From Nonomuraea glycinis (GTDB taxonomy: Bacteria > Actinomycetota > Actinomycetes > Streptosporangiales > Streptosporangiaceae): a stretch of 64,000 nucleotides of DNA. The translations under genes were made by a program, and so were the position numbers. The stretch lies in NCBI RefSeq assembly GCF_014646515.1, contig NZ_BMNK01000001.1, positions 825,701 to 889,700 on the forward strand, given 5' to 3'. Shown in pieces: positions 1-7,311 of this stretch (the first letter of the stretch is position 1; the number at the start of each line of letters is the position of its first letter). Under the pieces are notes generated by a model that saw only the letters and a program-made list of their open reading frames with translations, did not search any database and was not told where the DNA came from.

Positions 1-680
1 TCATGGGTCAAGGGCCGGCCCCGCAGCAGGCGCTCCGCCGACCCCGCGCGCACCGGACGTGACGCGACGCCGCCCAGCGCGATCCTGGTAGAGGCGACCA
101 CGCCGCCGTCGGCGCGGGTGACGGAGGCGACGGTCACGATCGCCGCCGAGTTCAGGCGACGGCGCATGGCCTTGTGGTAGTACCAGGTGCCCGGCTGGGG
201 GAGCACGACCCGCACCGCCACGACCACCTCGCCCGCGGCGACCCCGGACGCCAGCACGCCGGCCACCGGTGCGTCGCGCCGGCCGTCCGGCCCGGCGATC
301 TCGCACGTCGCGTCGAGGGCGAGCAGGCAGACGGCCAGATCGCCGTACGGCTGCGCGACGAAGAGATTGCCCCCTACGGTGGCCTGGTTACAGATGGTGG
401 GGGAGGCGATCGTCCGCAGCGCCGGCCGCAGGAACGCGAGCTCCGGCCGCTCGCCGACCGTGGTGAAGGTGGCCGCCGCCCCGATCGTGGCCACCCCGTC
501 GCGCACCTCTACGCCGTCCAGCCCCGCCCGGCGCAGGCTGACCAGCTCGGTCACGGGCGCGGCCCCGCTGTTCACCAGCGGCATCACGACGGTGCCGCCG
601 CCCATGACCCAGCCGCCTCCCGCCAAGCGGTCGACTGCGGCCTCGGCTGACTCCGGAACGTGCACCGCGCAGATCACCAT
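1..680 (-). CDS. FAD-binding subunit of a molybdenum hydroxylase (CoxM/xanthine dehydrogenase type), partial
   Basis: The frame is open from an ATG at 680 to the window edge, 226 codons, with the C-terminus missing. It reads like the medium FAD subunit of CO or xanthine dehydrogenases, which passes electrons between the Fe-S and molybdopterin subunits. Visible family marks are a glycine-rich FAD loop near residue 24 (GGWVMGGGTVVMPLVNSG) and the second FAD motif TICNQATVGGNLF near residue 95. The final visible part, RGSAERLLRG, matches the start of the C-terminal domain. The other subunits should lie upstream of coordinate 1 in this orientation, so they are downstream in the operon. A divergent GntR gene and its boxes sit just upstream. 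Substrate cannot be told from this subunit. Confidence 0.88.
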   Translation of the reverse strand, partial: MVICAVHVPESAEAAVDRLAGGGWVMGGGTVVMPLVNSGAAPVTELVSLRRAGLDGVEVRDGVATIGAAATFTTVGERPELAFLRPALRTIASPTICNQATVGGNLFVAQPYGDLAVCLLALDATCEIAGPDGRRDAPVAGVLASGVAAGEVVVAVRVVLPQPGTWYYHKAMRRRLNSAAIVTVASVTRADGGVVASTRIALGGVASRPVRAGSAERLLRGRPLTH

Positions 681-702
681 GTGCGATCCTCCTCGGTGAG
701 GT

Positions 703-766
703 ATTATCGATAATTGATTATCGATCGAGGAGCGTCAAGAGACCCGGTGGGACAATCGATAATCGG
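703..766. promoter_or_regulatory. Candidate operator between the hydroxylase operon and its GntR regulator
   Basis: The 98-bp divergent spacer holds three copies of the 8-mer TTATCGAT: 704-711, 718-725 and, inverted, 755-762. The first lies in a perfect palindrome ATTATCGATAAT (703-714). AT-rich palindromes of this kind stand out in this GC-rich DNA and are typical of FadR/GntR sites. Binding by the product of the gene at 779 is inferred. Confidence 0.6.
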
Positions 767-778
767 TAGGATCACCTC

Positions 779-1456
779 ATGACCGAGGAGCCCGCCAAGC
801 TGCCACGCCTCACGCTGGCCCGGCAGATCCGCGACTCGCTGGTCGCCGGCATCGTGTCCGGCCACTTCGGCCCGGGCGAGCGGCTGGTGGAGACGCGGCT
901 CGCGGCGACCTACGGCACCAGTCAGGCACCCGTACGCGAGGCGCTACGCGAACTGGAGGCCATGCGGCTGGTGGAAACCCAGCCCCGCCGCGGCACGTTC
1001 GTGCGGCCCTTCGTCCAGGAGACCCTGCGCGAAAGCTACGTCGTACGGGCGGCGCTGGAGGAGACGGCCACCCGGCTCACGCTGCTGGCCGGAACCGTAC
1101 CGGTAGAGGCCATAAGAGCGGACGTGGCAGCGATGCGGGCCGCCGCCGAAAGCGGCGACAGAGAGGCGTCGGCGCGTGCCAGCGTGTCCTTCCATCGGCG
1201 CATCGTCGAGGCCGCGCGCAACGAGCTGCTCAAGCTCACCTGGGAGAGCCTGCAGATCGAGGCGCGGACGTCGGTCACGATGGTCGCCGCCGAGGTCGAC
1301 CTGCACGACATCGTCCAGGACCACGCCGAGCTGCTGGCCGCGATCGAGGACGGCGACCTGGAGGTCGCGTGCCGGCATGCCCGCGACCACCAATGGCACT
1401 ACGCCGACCTCCCGCACGACGCTCACGGCCGCATCCGCGACTCCGCCGCGGGCTGA
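779..1456 (+). CDS. GntR-family regulator, FadR subfamily with FCD domain
   Basis: This 225-residue protein has an N-terminal winged helix (residues about 10-75, with the recognition stretch TSQAPVREALRELEAM and the wing RRGTFVRPF) followed by an all-helical FCD ligand domain (about 85-215), which in this family binds small organic acids, often through a metal. Start is the ATG right after the TTATCGAT boxes. It is divergent from the FAD-binding subunit gene, so it most likely controls that oxidoreductase operon and itself. The effector is unknown; the partner enzyme suggests a purine-like, aldehyde or aromatic compound, but that is inference. Confidence 0.9.
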   Translation: MTEEPAKLPRLTLARQIRDSLVAGIVSGHFGPGERLVETRLAATYGTSQAPVREALRELEAMRLVETQPRRGTFVRPFVQETLRESYVVRAALEETATRLTLLAGTVPVEAIRADVAAMRAAAESGDREASARASVSFHRRIVEAARNELLKLTWESLQIEARTSVTMVAAEVDLHDIVQDHAELLAAIEDGDLEVACRHARDHQWHYADLPHDAHGRIRDSAAG

Positions 1457-1473
1457 GCTCGGGGCGGAGAACG

Positions 1474-1908
1474 CTAGCGAGGTGCGGCGAGGACGTCCCG
1501 GAGCACGTCTTCCAGCGTGACGCGGGCCAGTTCGCGCCTCAAGGTCTCCTCGATGTCCTCGTAGACGCGCTGCATCGCCGGCTGGATGCCGTAGCCGATC
1601 ACGCACCCCTGGTCCGGGGTGGCGCGATGCATCGCGAACAGCGAGCCGGGCTCGACTGCCTCGTACACGTCGAGCAGGGTCATCGACTCCAGCTCACGCG
1701 TCAGCGACCAGCCCGCGCCCACCCCTCGCCGGGACTCCACGAGCCCCGCCTTGCGCAGCTCACCCAGCAGGCGTCTGATCACCACGGGATTGGTGTTCGC
1801 GCTGGTCGCGATCTGCTCGGAGGTGGCGACCTGGTGGCCCTGGCGCTGATAAAGGCTGATCCAGGTCAGCGCGTGGGCGGCGATGGTCAACCTGCTGTTG
1901 GCGCTCAC
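1474..1908 (-). CDS. Rrf2-family transcriptional regulator with a single cysteine
   Basis: I chose the GTG at 1908 because AGAAGAGG precedes it by about six bases; longer frames run into the operator. The 144-residue product has the Rrf2 winged helix (TSEQIATSANTNPVVIRRLL) and the wing region GVGAGWSLTRELESMTLLDV typical of the IscR/NsrR/YwnA group. It lacks the three-cysteine Fe-S cluster motif and has only one cysteine, in DQGCVIGYG. That places it with the non-Fe-S, possibly thiol-sensing members. It is divergent from an SDR gene, with strong inverted repeats between, so repression of the SDR and of itself is the likely role. Confidence 0.87.
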   Translation of the reverse strand: MSANSRLTIAAHALTWISLYQRQGHQVATSEQIATSANTNPVVIRRLLGELRKAGLVESRRGVGAGWSLTRELESMTLLDVYEAVEPGSLFAMHRATPDQGCVIGYGIQPAMQRVYEDIEETLRRELARVTLEDVLRDVLAAPR

Positions 1909-1938
1909 GATTACCTCTTCTCGGCCGTAACGCTTCAT

Positions 1939-2006
1939 GTTACGACAGCGCAGTCGTAACAACAAATGTTGCGATCAAGTGTTGTAACTATTAGCGTTAC
2001 GACAAC
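1939..2006. promoter_or_regulatory. Rrf2 operator pair between the regulator and the SDR gene
   Basis: The sequence shows a perfect inverted repeat GTTACGAC-N6-GTCGTAAC at 1939-1960 and a second, GTTGTAAC (1981-1988) facing GTTACGACAAC (1996-2006), with GTAAC-N7-GTTAC as its perfect core. Both lie in the divergent promoter region. Assignment to the Rrf2 protein is inferred from position. Confidence 0.7.
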
Positions 2007-2030
2007 GCATCGATCAACGAGGTGAGAAGA

Positions 2031-2780
2031 ATGAACGGACCGCTCATGGGCAAGGTCGCCCTGGTCACCGGTGGGTCCCGAGGGCTGGGAGCCGCGACCG
2101 TACGACTGCTGGCCGAGCAGGGCGCCGACGTCGGGTTCACCTATGTCAGCTCTGACGAACAGGCGCAGGCCGTCGTGGACGAGGTGCGCGGCAAGGGGGG
2201 AAAGGTGGCCGCCTTCAAGTCCGACCAGGCGGACATGAGCCGGGCGCCGGCACTGATCGGCGACGTGGTCGCGTACTTCGGCGGCCTGGACATCCTCGTC
2301 AACAACGCGGCGATCTCAGTCAACGGCACGGTGGACGACCCGGATGCCGACACGGCCGCGCTGGATCGGATGCACGCCACCAACTACCTCGGGGTGATCG
2401 CCGTCATCCGGGCCGCCTCCCGGGTGCTGCGCGAGGGTGGCCGCGTCATCACGGTGAGCTCTGGGCTGGGCTCCCGGGTCGGCCTCCCCGGGCTTGCCGA
2501 CTACGCGGCGACCAAGGCGGGGATCGAGAGGTACACCATGGGCGCCGCGCGAGACCTCGGGCCCCGGAACATCACGGCCAACGTGGTGGAGGCCGGGCTG
2601 ATGGAGAACGGGATGGAGCCACCGGACCCCGAGACGCTCAAGGCCCTGGTCGGCTCGCTGTCCCTGCAGCGCATGGGCCACCCCGACGAGATGGCGGTGG
2701 CCATCGCCTTCCTGGCGAGCCCGGCCGCGTCGTACATCACGGGAGCGGTGCTGGACGCCCACGGCGGTTACAACGCTTGA
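2031..2780 (+). CDS. Short-chain dehydrogenase/reductase
   Basis: This 249-residue classical SDR has the nucleotide motif TGGSRGLG at the N-terminus, NNAA in the middle, the active-site pattern with Ser in VSSGLG and YAATK, and a C-terminal GAVLDAHGGYNA typical of the family. It reduces or oxidises a carbonyl/alcohol with NAD(P)H. The ATG at 2031 follows the ribosome site GAGGTGAGAAG; a GTG nine bases earlier is also in frame. The divergent Rrf2 gene and its inverted repeats suggest induction by stress or an electrophile. The substrate is not evident. Confidence 0.9.
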   Translation: MNGPLMGKVALVTGGSRGLGAATVRLLAEQGADVGFTYVSSDEQAQAVVDEVRGKGGKVAAFKSDQADMSRAPALIGDVVAYFGGLDILVNNAAISVNGTVDDPDADTAALDRMHATNYLGVIAVIRAASRVLREGGRVITVSSGLGSRVGLPGLADYAATKAGIERYTMGAARDLGPRNITANVVEAGLMENGMEPPDPETLKALVGSLSLQRMGHPDEMAVAIAFLASPAASYITGAVLDAHGGYNA

Positions 2781-2805
2781 CCTAGGGGTTGCGGAGAGCT
2801 GGTGA

Positions 2806-3654
2806 CTACTTCTGGAGAGGTACCGCCGGCGGCGAATCGACCGCGTCCGCGTCGGCCACCGACCGGGCGTCACCGGCGAAGCATTCCAACTCGCCGCCAC
2901 TGAGCAGTCGCACGGGAGCGGGCGCACGTCCCGCCCACTCGGCCAGCGCCCGCGTCGGCAGGCTGCCGTTCGCTCCCACGAGCAAGAGATTTCCGATCCG
3001 GTCGCCGCGCAGCACATCCGGCTCACCGAACAGGCACACATCGCCGAACGCCGCACGCAAGGTCGCAACCTGACGACGCGCGAAATCGAAGGGCAGTGAA
3101 TCCAGGATATTCAGCGCGTACTGCCCACCCTGCTTCAATGCCCCTGCCGCCTCGGTGGCGAACTCCAGACTCGTAAGCCGCGCGGGCACCCCTGTCCGGG
3201 TCAGCACATCCGTGACGATGAGATCGTAGGCTCGCGGCCGCGACGACCGCATCGCGTCCCGCGCGTCCGCGATACATATCTCTATCGCGGCATCAGCCGG
3301 CAACGGCAACGCTCTCCTGACCGCCTCCATCAGCGCGGCGTCCCGATCGACGACCAGCTGAGCCGACCCCGGCCGGGTGGCTGCCACGTACCGGGGGAGC
3401 GTGAGACCTCCGCCACCCAGGTGCAGCGCCCTGATCGGCGCACCAGGGTCCGCGACACGGTCGGCGATCGACGCGAGCCACTGAACATATGTGAATCTCA
3501 GGTGACGTGGGTCGGCAAGGTCCACATAGGACTGCGGAAAATAGTCGAACAACAGCACCCAGAATCCGGGGCGATCGGGATCCGGCGTCAGGTCTACCGC
3601 GCCGAAATCGGTCGACACGCTCACCGCACCTTCAGGTGGTTCATAGACAGTCAT
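2806..3654 (-). CDS. Spermidine-synthase-like SAM-fold protein
   Basis: The product, about 282 residues (an in-frame ATG three codons earlier is also possible), carries the aminopropyltransferase/methyltransferase nucleotide loop LHLGGGGLTLPRYVAAT near residue 80, the acidic strand end VVDRDAALMEAV and the motif YDLIVTDVL. Such stand-alone actinobacterial proteins are usually annotated as fused MFS/spermidine synthase relatives. The usual polyamine-site signature is not obvious, so true spermidine synthesis is doubtful; a generic transferase fold is the safe call. It ends 25 bp from the convergent SDR gene. Confidence 0.75.
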   Translation of the reverse strand: MTVYEPPEGAVSVSTDFGAVDLTPDPDRPGFWVLLFDYFPQSYVDLADPRHLRFTYVQWLASIADRVADPGAPIRALHLGGGGLTLPRYVAATRPGSAQLVVDRDAALMEAVRRALPLPADAAIEICIADARDAMRSSRPRAYDLIVTDVLTRTGVPARLTSLEFATEAAGALKQGGQYALNILDSLPFDFARRQVATLRAAFGDVCLFGEPDVLRGDRIGNLLLVGANGSLPTRALAEWAGRAPAPVRLLSGGELECFAGDARSVADADAVDSPPAVPLQK

Positions 3655-3739
3655 GGTCACCATCTCAGCGAGGGCTGCGGGAAGGCACTACGCCTGAGTA
3701 TTGGCCGACATGAGTAACGGATCCAGGCCGGCGGCAGGA

Positions 3740-3812
3740 CATTTACCGGACACTTCGAGCGTCGGACATCCGTCCCTGCATCTCGGAGTCGAGCCTGAAT
3801 GTCCGGCAAATG
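3740..3812. repeat. 13-bp inverted repeat upstream of the small peptide gene
   Basis: CATTTACCGGACA (3740-3752) faces TGTCCGGCAAATG (3800-3812) with one mismatch and a 47-bp loop. It lies about 90 bp before the peptide gene at 3902. It could be a regulator site or a terminator of earlier transcription; no gene fits the stretch 3665-3901. Confidence 0.45.
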
Positions 3813-3901
3813 CCCTCTTTGTGTCCTTTGAATTCGCGGCCTTCGCATCAATACTCATGAGGTAGAGCGTCCGAGAACGATCACAGAGAGGCGACAAAGA
3901 C

Positions 3902-4099
3902 ATGAGAGCTGCTTTAGCGTCAACGGGCGACAGGCTCCTCGCGTTCCTCGCGCCCAAGGCGGTCGCCAGCGCGGGAGGGTGTGAATACGAGAGAAGTTGC
4001 CGCGTCCAGCCATGTCGAATAGGGGGCAACGTATATCCGCGCGCGCTGTACATCCTCTACAGCAACTGCGACTTGGTCGTCTCGGGTTGTTGTCCTTAG
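3902..4099 (+). CDS. Candidate cysteine-rich exported peptide precursor (65 aa)
   Basis: ATG at 3902 follows GAGAGG by about 11 bases. The 65-residue product splits into a leader of about 26 residues (GDRLLAFLAPKAVASAGG at its end) and a core beginning CEYERSC with six cysteines spaced C-x5-C-x4-C-x18-C-x6-CC-P. The leader is only mildly hydrophobic, so it is not a plain Sec signal; AVASA resembles a type I signal peptidase site, and the following GG could also be cut. The next four genes encode MauE, a CPAC thioredoxin, an ABC exporter and an S26 peptidase, the set expected to oxidise, cleave and export such a peptide. I do not recognise a named family. Codon use includes TTA and several A-rich codons, unlike neighbours. 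Function (toxin, signal, antibiotic) is open. Confidence 0.6.
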   Translation: MRAALASTGDRLLAFLAPKAVASAGGCEYERSCRVQPCRIGGNVYPRALYILYSNCDLVVSGCCP

Positions 4100-4104
4100 G
4101 CTCC

Positions 4105-4131
4105 AGCAGGCTTGATCCTTAGAATCCTGCT
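4105..4131 (+). terminator. Weak stem-loop after the peptide gene
   Basis: AGCAGG and CCTGCT pair across 15 bases directly after the stop codon, without a T-tract. It may be an attenuator that keeps the peptide message more abundant than the maturation genes; this is inference. Confidence 0.3.
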
Positions 4132-4214
4132 TGGTCCCGCACCTGGCGATCAATGGAGGACAGGCTTCGAAAGGATCCACCCAGCTTTCGCCCTCGCCGG
4201 GAAGGAGTCGAATA

Positions 4215-4748
4215 TTGATTGCCTATATTGGCTTCGGTTGCCGTGTGTTACTTGCGGTGGTTTTCTTCGCCGCGGCGGCGAGTAAAGTGCGGGGGCGGCG
4301 TGATCGAGCTGAATTCCGGGCGTCGTTGGGGGCGTTCGGCGTGAAACCGCGCTGGAGATCTGCTGTCGCCGCGGCGGTGATCATGTGTGAGCTGGCGACA
4401 GCGGCGCTGCTGGCGGTCGATGTCACCGCGCTCGCGGGTCTGGGAGTCGGGGCGGCACTGTTGATCGTCTTCACGACGGCGATCAGCTCGGTTCTGCGGC
4501 AGGGCACGTCGGCGAGTTGCCGGTGTTTCGGCGCGTCGGCGCAGCCGCTGGGCAGGCGGCACCTGGTGCGTAACGCGATCTTGTTGTCGATCGCGGCGGC
4601 GGGTGTTGCGGGGGCCTCGCCGACCACAGCCCTGGGAGCTGCCGGGTGGAACCCGGCAGCTCTGCTGGTGTCCGGGTTCGTGGCGGTGGTCCTGGCCGCT
4701 CTGGTCATTTCTTATGACGATCTTGTGGCGGTGGTCCTTCCCCGTTGA
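4215..4748 (+). CDS. MauE/DoxX-family redox-associated membrane protein
   Basis: I start at TTG 4215, which follows GGAAGGAG by eight bases; this gives 177 residues and a clean first membrane helix (CRVLLAVVFFAAAASKVRG). Four or five helices follow. The family mark is SCRCFG, with cysteines at about 102 and 104, in the loop typical of MauE proteins. In methylamine dehydrogenase clusters MauE works with the thioredoxin-like MauD in forming disulfides outside the membrane. Here the next gene is a membrane-anchored CPAC thioredoxin, which repeats that pairing without any methylamine gene. It probably supplies or takes electrons for the upstream cysteine-rich peptide. Confidence 0.85.
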   Translation: MIAYIGFGCRVLLAVVFFAAAASKVRGRRDRAEFRASLGAFGVKPRWRSAVAAAVIMCELATAALLAVDVTALAGLGVGAALLIVFTTAISSVLRQGTSASCRCFGASAQPLGRRHLVRNAILLSIAAAGVAGASPTTALGAAGWNPAALLVSGFVAVVLAALVISYDDLVAVVLPR

Positions 4749-4801
4749 AGGCGGTTCGCCGAGCCTCTCAGAAACGTGGTCTTCCGAAGGAGGATGTGTC
4801 G

Positions 4802-5380
4802 ATGGATGTGGTGTTGATCGCGGCGGTTGTCGTGGTCGGTGTGCTGGGCGGGCTCAACCTGTTGCTGATGCTGGCTGTGTTGCGGCGGTTGCGGGAGTAT
4901 GACGAGAAATGGGCACGCGCGGGCATGGACAACCTCGCGGAGCGCAGGCTGGTCCCCGAGCCGGGAACGCGGATCGCCGATTTCACCGCGACCACGCTGG
5001 ACGGCGCCGACATCACCTTGCGCGATCCGGCCGGTGTGAGTGGTGTGGAAGGTCCGCTGCTGGTCGGGTTCTTCTCCACCGGATGCCCGGCCTGTCATGA
5101 AGAGCTTCCCCGTTTCGTCGAATACGCCGGCACCGTGCCGGGCGGGCGGGAGCAGAACCTGATGGTGATCTCCGGATCGGCCGACGATGCCGCCGACATC
5201 ATCGAGGCCGTCTCACCGATGGCCCGCGTGGTGGTCGAGCCGGTGGAGGGTCCGCTGATGACCGCGTTCAGTGTGCGGGGCTGGCCCTCGTTCGTCCTGC
5301 TCGGGCAGGACGGCACGGTCCAGGCCGGCGCCGGCGGCGTCGCCACTCTGGCGCGGTCGCAGCAGGCCGTCCCGGTGTGA
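4802..5380 (+). CDS. Membrane-anchored TlpA/MauD-like thioredoxin (CPAC)
   Basis: AAGGAGG (4787-4793) points to the ATG at 4802 (GTG 4796 is an alternative), giving 192 residues. An N-terminal helix (VVLIAAVVVVGVLGGLNLLL region) anchors a thioredoxin domain with the active site FFSTGCPACHEELP, cysteines about 95 and 98, and the cis-proline region GWPSFVLL. The domain should face outside. The CPAC motif and the preceding MauE gene match the MauD/MauE disulfide pair. Likely job: thiol-disulfide exchange on the exported six-cysteine peptide. It ends in a TGATG overlap with the ABC transporter gene, so the genes are translationally coupled. Confidence 0.87.
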   Translation: MDVVLIAAVVVVGVLGGLNLLLMLAVLRRLREYDEKWARAGMDNLAERRLVPEPGTRIADFTATTLDGADITLRDPAGVSGVEGPLLVGFFSTGCPACHEELPRFVEYAGTVPGGREQNLMVISGSADDAADIIEAVSPMARVVVEPVEGPLMTAFSVRGWPSFVLLGQDGTVQAGAGGVATLARSQQAVPV

Positions 5381-7311
5381 TGCGCGCGGCTGATCAGGCC
5401 ACGGGTGCTGACGCGGCGGCTGAGCACGCGGCGGCTCAGCATGCGGCGGCTGAGCATGCGGCGGCTCGGCACGCGGCGGGCGAATCGAGCTGGCGGGAAC
5501 GGTGGGTGACCGCGCTGGGGGTGGCCTGGCAGGCCAGACCGGCGCTGCTTGCCGCACAGCTGGCCGGGGCACTGGTCATGGGCGCCACGCCGGTCGCGGT
5601 CGTGTGGCTGACCAAGCGGATACTGGATGAGCTGCTGGGGCAGCAGCGGTCCATCGGCTGGCTGATCGGGCAGAGCGTGCTCCTGGCCGGGCTTGGGCTG
5701 ATCGCGGCGGCGCTACCGCACCTTTTCCACTACGTCGACGCTGAAATGAGCCGCTCCATCCGGCTGCACAGCCGAGACCGGCTGTACGCGGCGTTGTCCC
5801 GCCTGGCCGGGCTGTCCAGGTTCGAGGACCCGGTCTTTCATGACCGGATCCGGCTGGCTCAGCAAGCCGGTGAGATGTCACCCCAGACGATCCTGGACGC
5901 CGCACTGGGCGGGGTGCGCACCGCGGTCACCATGCTGGGGTTCACCGGCTCGCTGCTGGCGGTCAGTCCCGTCATGGCCGCGGTGGTGCTGGCCTCGGCC
6001 ATCCCGGTGGTCGCCGCTGAGCTGAGCTTGAGCACCAGGCGGGGCCGGATGTTGTGGACCATCAGCCCGCACGAGCGGCGGCAGGTGTTCTACTCGCAGC
6101 TGATGACCGACCGTACCGCCGCCAAGGAGATCCGGCTGTTCGGTCTGGCGGACTTCATCCGCTCGCGGATGATGGGCGAGCTGCGCCAGGTCAACGCCGC
6201 ACAGCGACGGCTGGACCGGCGGGTGTTCCACACCCAGTTCGCGCTGGCCGCGCTGACCGCCGCCGTCTCCGGCGCCGGCCTGGTCTGGGGCATCCTGCAG
6301 GCACGCGCCGGTTCCCTGACCCCCGGCGATGTGATCGTTTTCATAGCGGCCGTCGCCGGGGTGCAGACCGGGCTGTCCGGGCTGGTCGCCCAACTGGCCG
6401 GCGGGCATCAAGCGCTGCTGCAGTTCGGCCACTACCTGGCCATCCTCAACGCCGAGCCGGACCTGACCACACCGGCCCACCCGGTGCCCGCGCCGCCGCT
6501 GCACGGCGCGATCGAACTGCGCGACGTGTGGTTCCGTTACGCCCCGGACAAACCCTGGGTGCTGCGCGGGGTCGACCTGCGGATCCCGGCCGGCTCGCTG
6601 CTGGCCCTGGTCGGCGTGAACGGCGCCGGGAAGAGCACCCTGGTCAAACTCCTGTGCCGGTTGTACGAGCCCACCCGGGGCTCGATCAGCTGGGACGGCG
6701 TCGACATCCGCCACATCCCCGTCGCCGGCCTGCGCGAACGCATCGGCACCGTCTTCCAGGACCACATGAACTACGACTTCACAGCCGCGGACAACATCGG
6801 CATCGGCGACCTGCCCGCCCTGCATGACCTGGACAGGATCCGCGCCGCCGCGGCGTCCGCCGAAGTGGACGCCACCATCGCCGCCCTGCCCCATGGCTAC
6901 GACACCCTGTTGAGCCGGATGTTCTTCATGAGCTCCGACTCCGACGGCTCCACCACGGGAATGACGTTGTCCGGCGGCCAGTGGCAGCGGATCGCCCTGG
7001 CCCGTGGGCTGATGCGCGGCCGCCGCGACCTGCTCATCCTGGACGAACCCAGCTCCGGCCTGGACGCCGACGCCGAACACACCATCCACCAGCGGCTGGT
7101 TGAACACCGCAACGGCACCACCAGTGTGATCATCTCCCACCGGCTCAACGGGGTGCGGATGGCCGACCGCATCGCCGTCCTCGACGACGGCCGCATCACC
7201 GAACAAGGCACCCACGGCGAGCTGATGGCGCACGACGGCACCTACGCCCGGCTCTTCCGCATGCAGGCATCGGGCTACGACACCGGCCACGAGCCCCAGC
7301 CGATCCCATGA
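5380..7311 (+). CDS. ABC exporter, fused membrane and ATPase domains
   Basis: The 643-residue protein has a six-helix exporter domain (about 50-340) and a complete ATPase: Walker A GVNGAGKST near 412, signature LSGGQ near 530, Walker B LLILDEP near 552, and H-loop ISHR near 587. It has no C39 peptidase domain, so leader removal must be done by another enzyme, probably the S26 peptidase encoded next. It starts within the stop of the thioredoxin gene and ends in an ATGA overlap with the peptidase gene. Oddly, residues about 12-32 are a run of AAEHA/AAQHA/AARHA repeats coded by a 15-bp tandem repeat. Likely substrate is the 65-residue peptide. Confidence 0.9.
   Translation: MRAADQATGADAAAEHAAAQHAAAEHAAARHAAGESSWRERWVTALGVAWQARPALLAAQLAGALVMGATPVAVVWLTKRILDELLGQQRSIGWLIGQSVLLAGLGLIAAALPHLFHYVDAEMSRSIRLHSRDRLYAALSRLAGLSRFEDPVFHDRIRLAQQAGEMSPQTILDAALGGVRTAVTMLGFTGSLLAVSPVMAAVVLASAIPVVAAELSLSTRRGRMLWTISPHERRQVFYSQLMTDRTAAKEIRLFGLADFIRSRMMGELRQVNAAQRRLDRRVFHTQFALAALTAAVSGAGLVWGILQARAGSLTPGDVIVFIAAVAGVQTGLSGLVAQLAGGHQALLQFGHYLAILNAEPDLTTPAHPVPAPPLHGAIELRDVWFRYAPDKPWVLRGVDLRIPAGSLLALVGVNGAGKSTLVKLLCRLYEPTRGSISWDGVDIRHIPVAGLRERIGTVFQDHMNYDFTAADNIGIGDLPALHDLDRIRAAAASAEVDATIAALPHGYDTLLSRMFFMSSDSDGSTTGMTLSGGQWQRIALARGLMRGRRDLLILDEPSSGLDADAEHTIHQRLVEHRNGTTSVIISHRLNGVRMADRIAVLDDGRITEQGTHGELMAHDGTYARLFRMQASGYDTGHEPQPIP
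5413..5472 (+). repeat. 15-bp coding tandem repeat, four copies
   Basis: Four copies of GCGGCGGCT(G/C)(A/G)GCA(C/T) run back to back within the exporter gene and encode A-A-(E/Q/R)-H-A units, a fifth copy decays after 5473. The result is an Ala/His-rich N-terminal tail before the first membrane helix. Copy number may vary between strains. Confidence 0.85.

Noticed and set aside
5878..7290. 470-codon open frame on the - strand
   Set aside because: Antisense to the ABC exporter, with no domain and a shadow-type composition.
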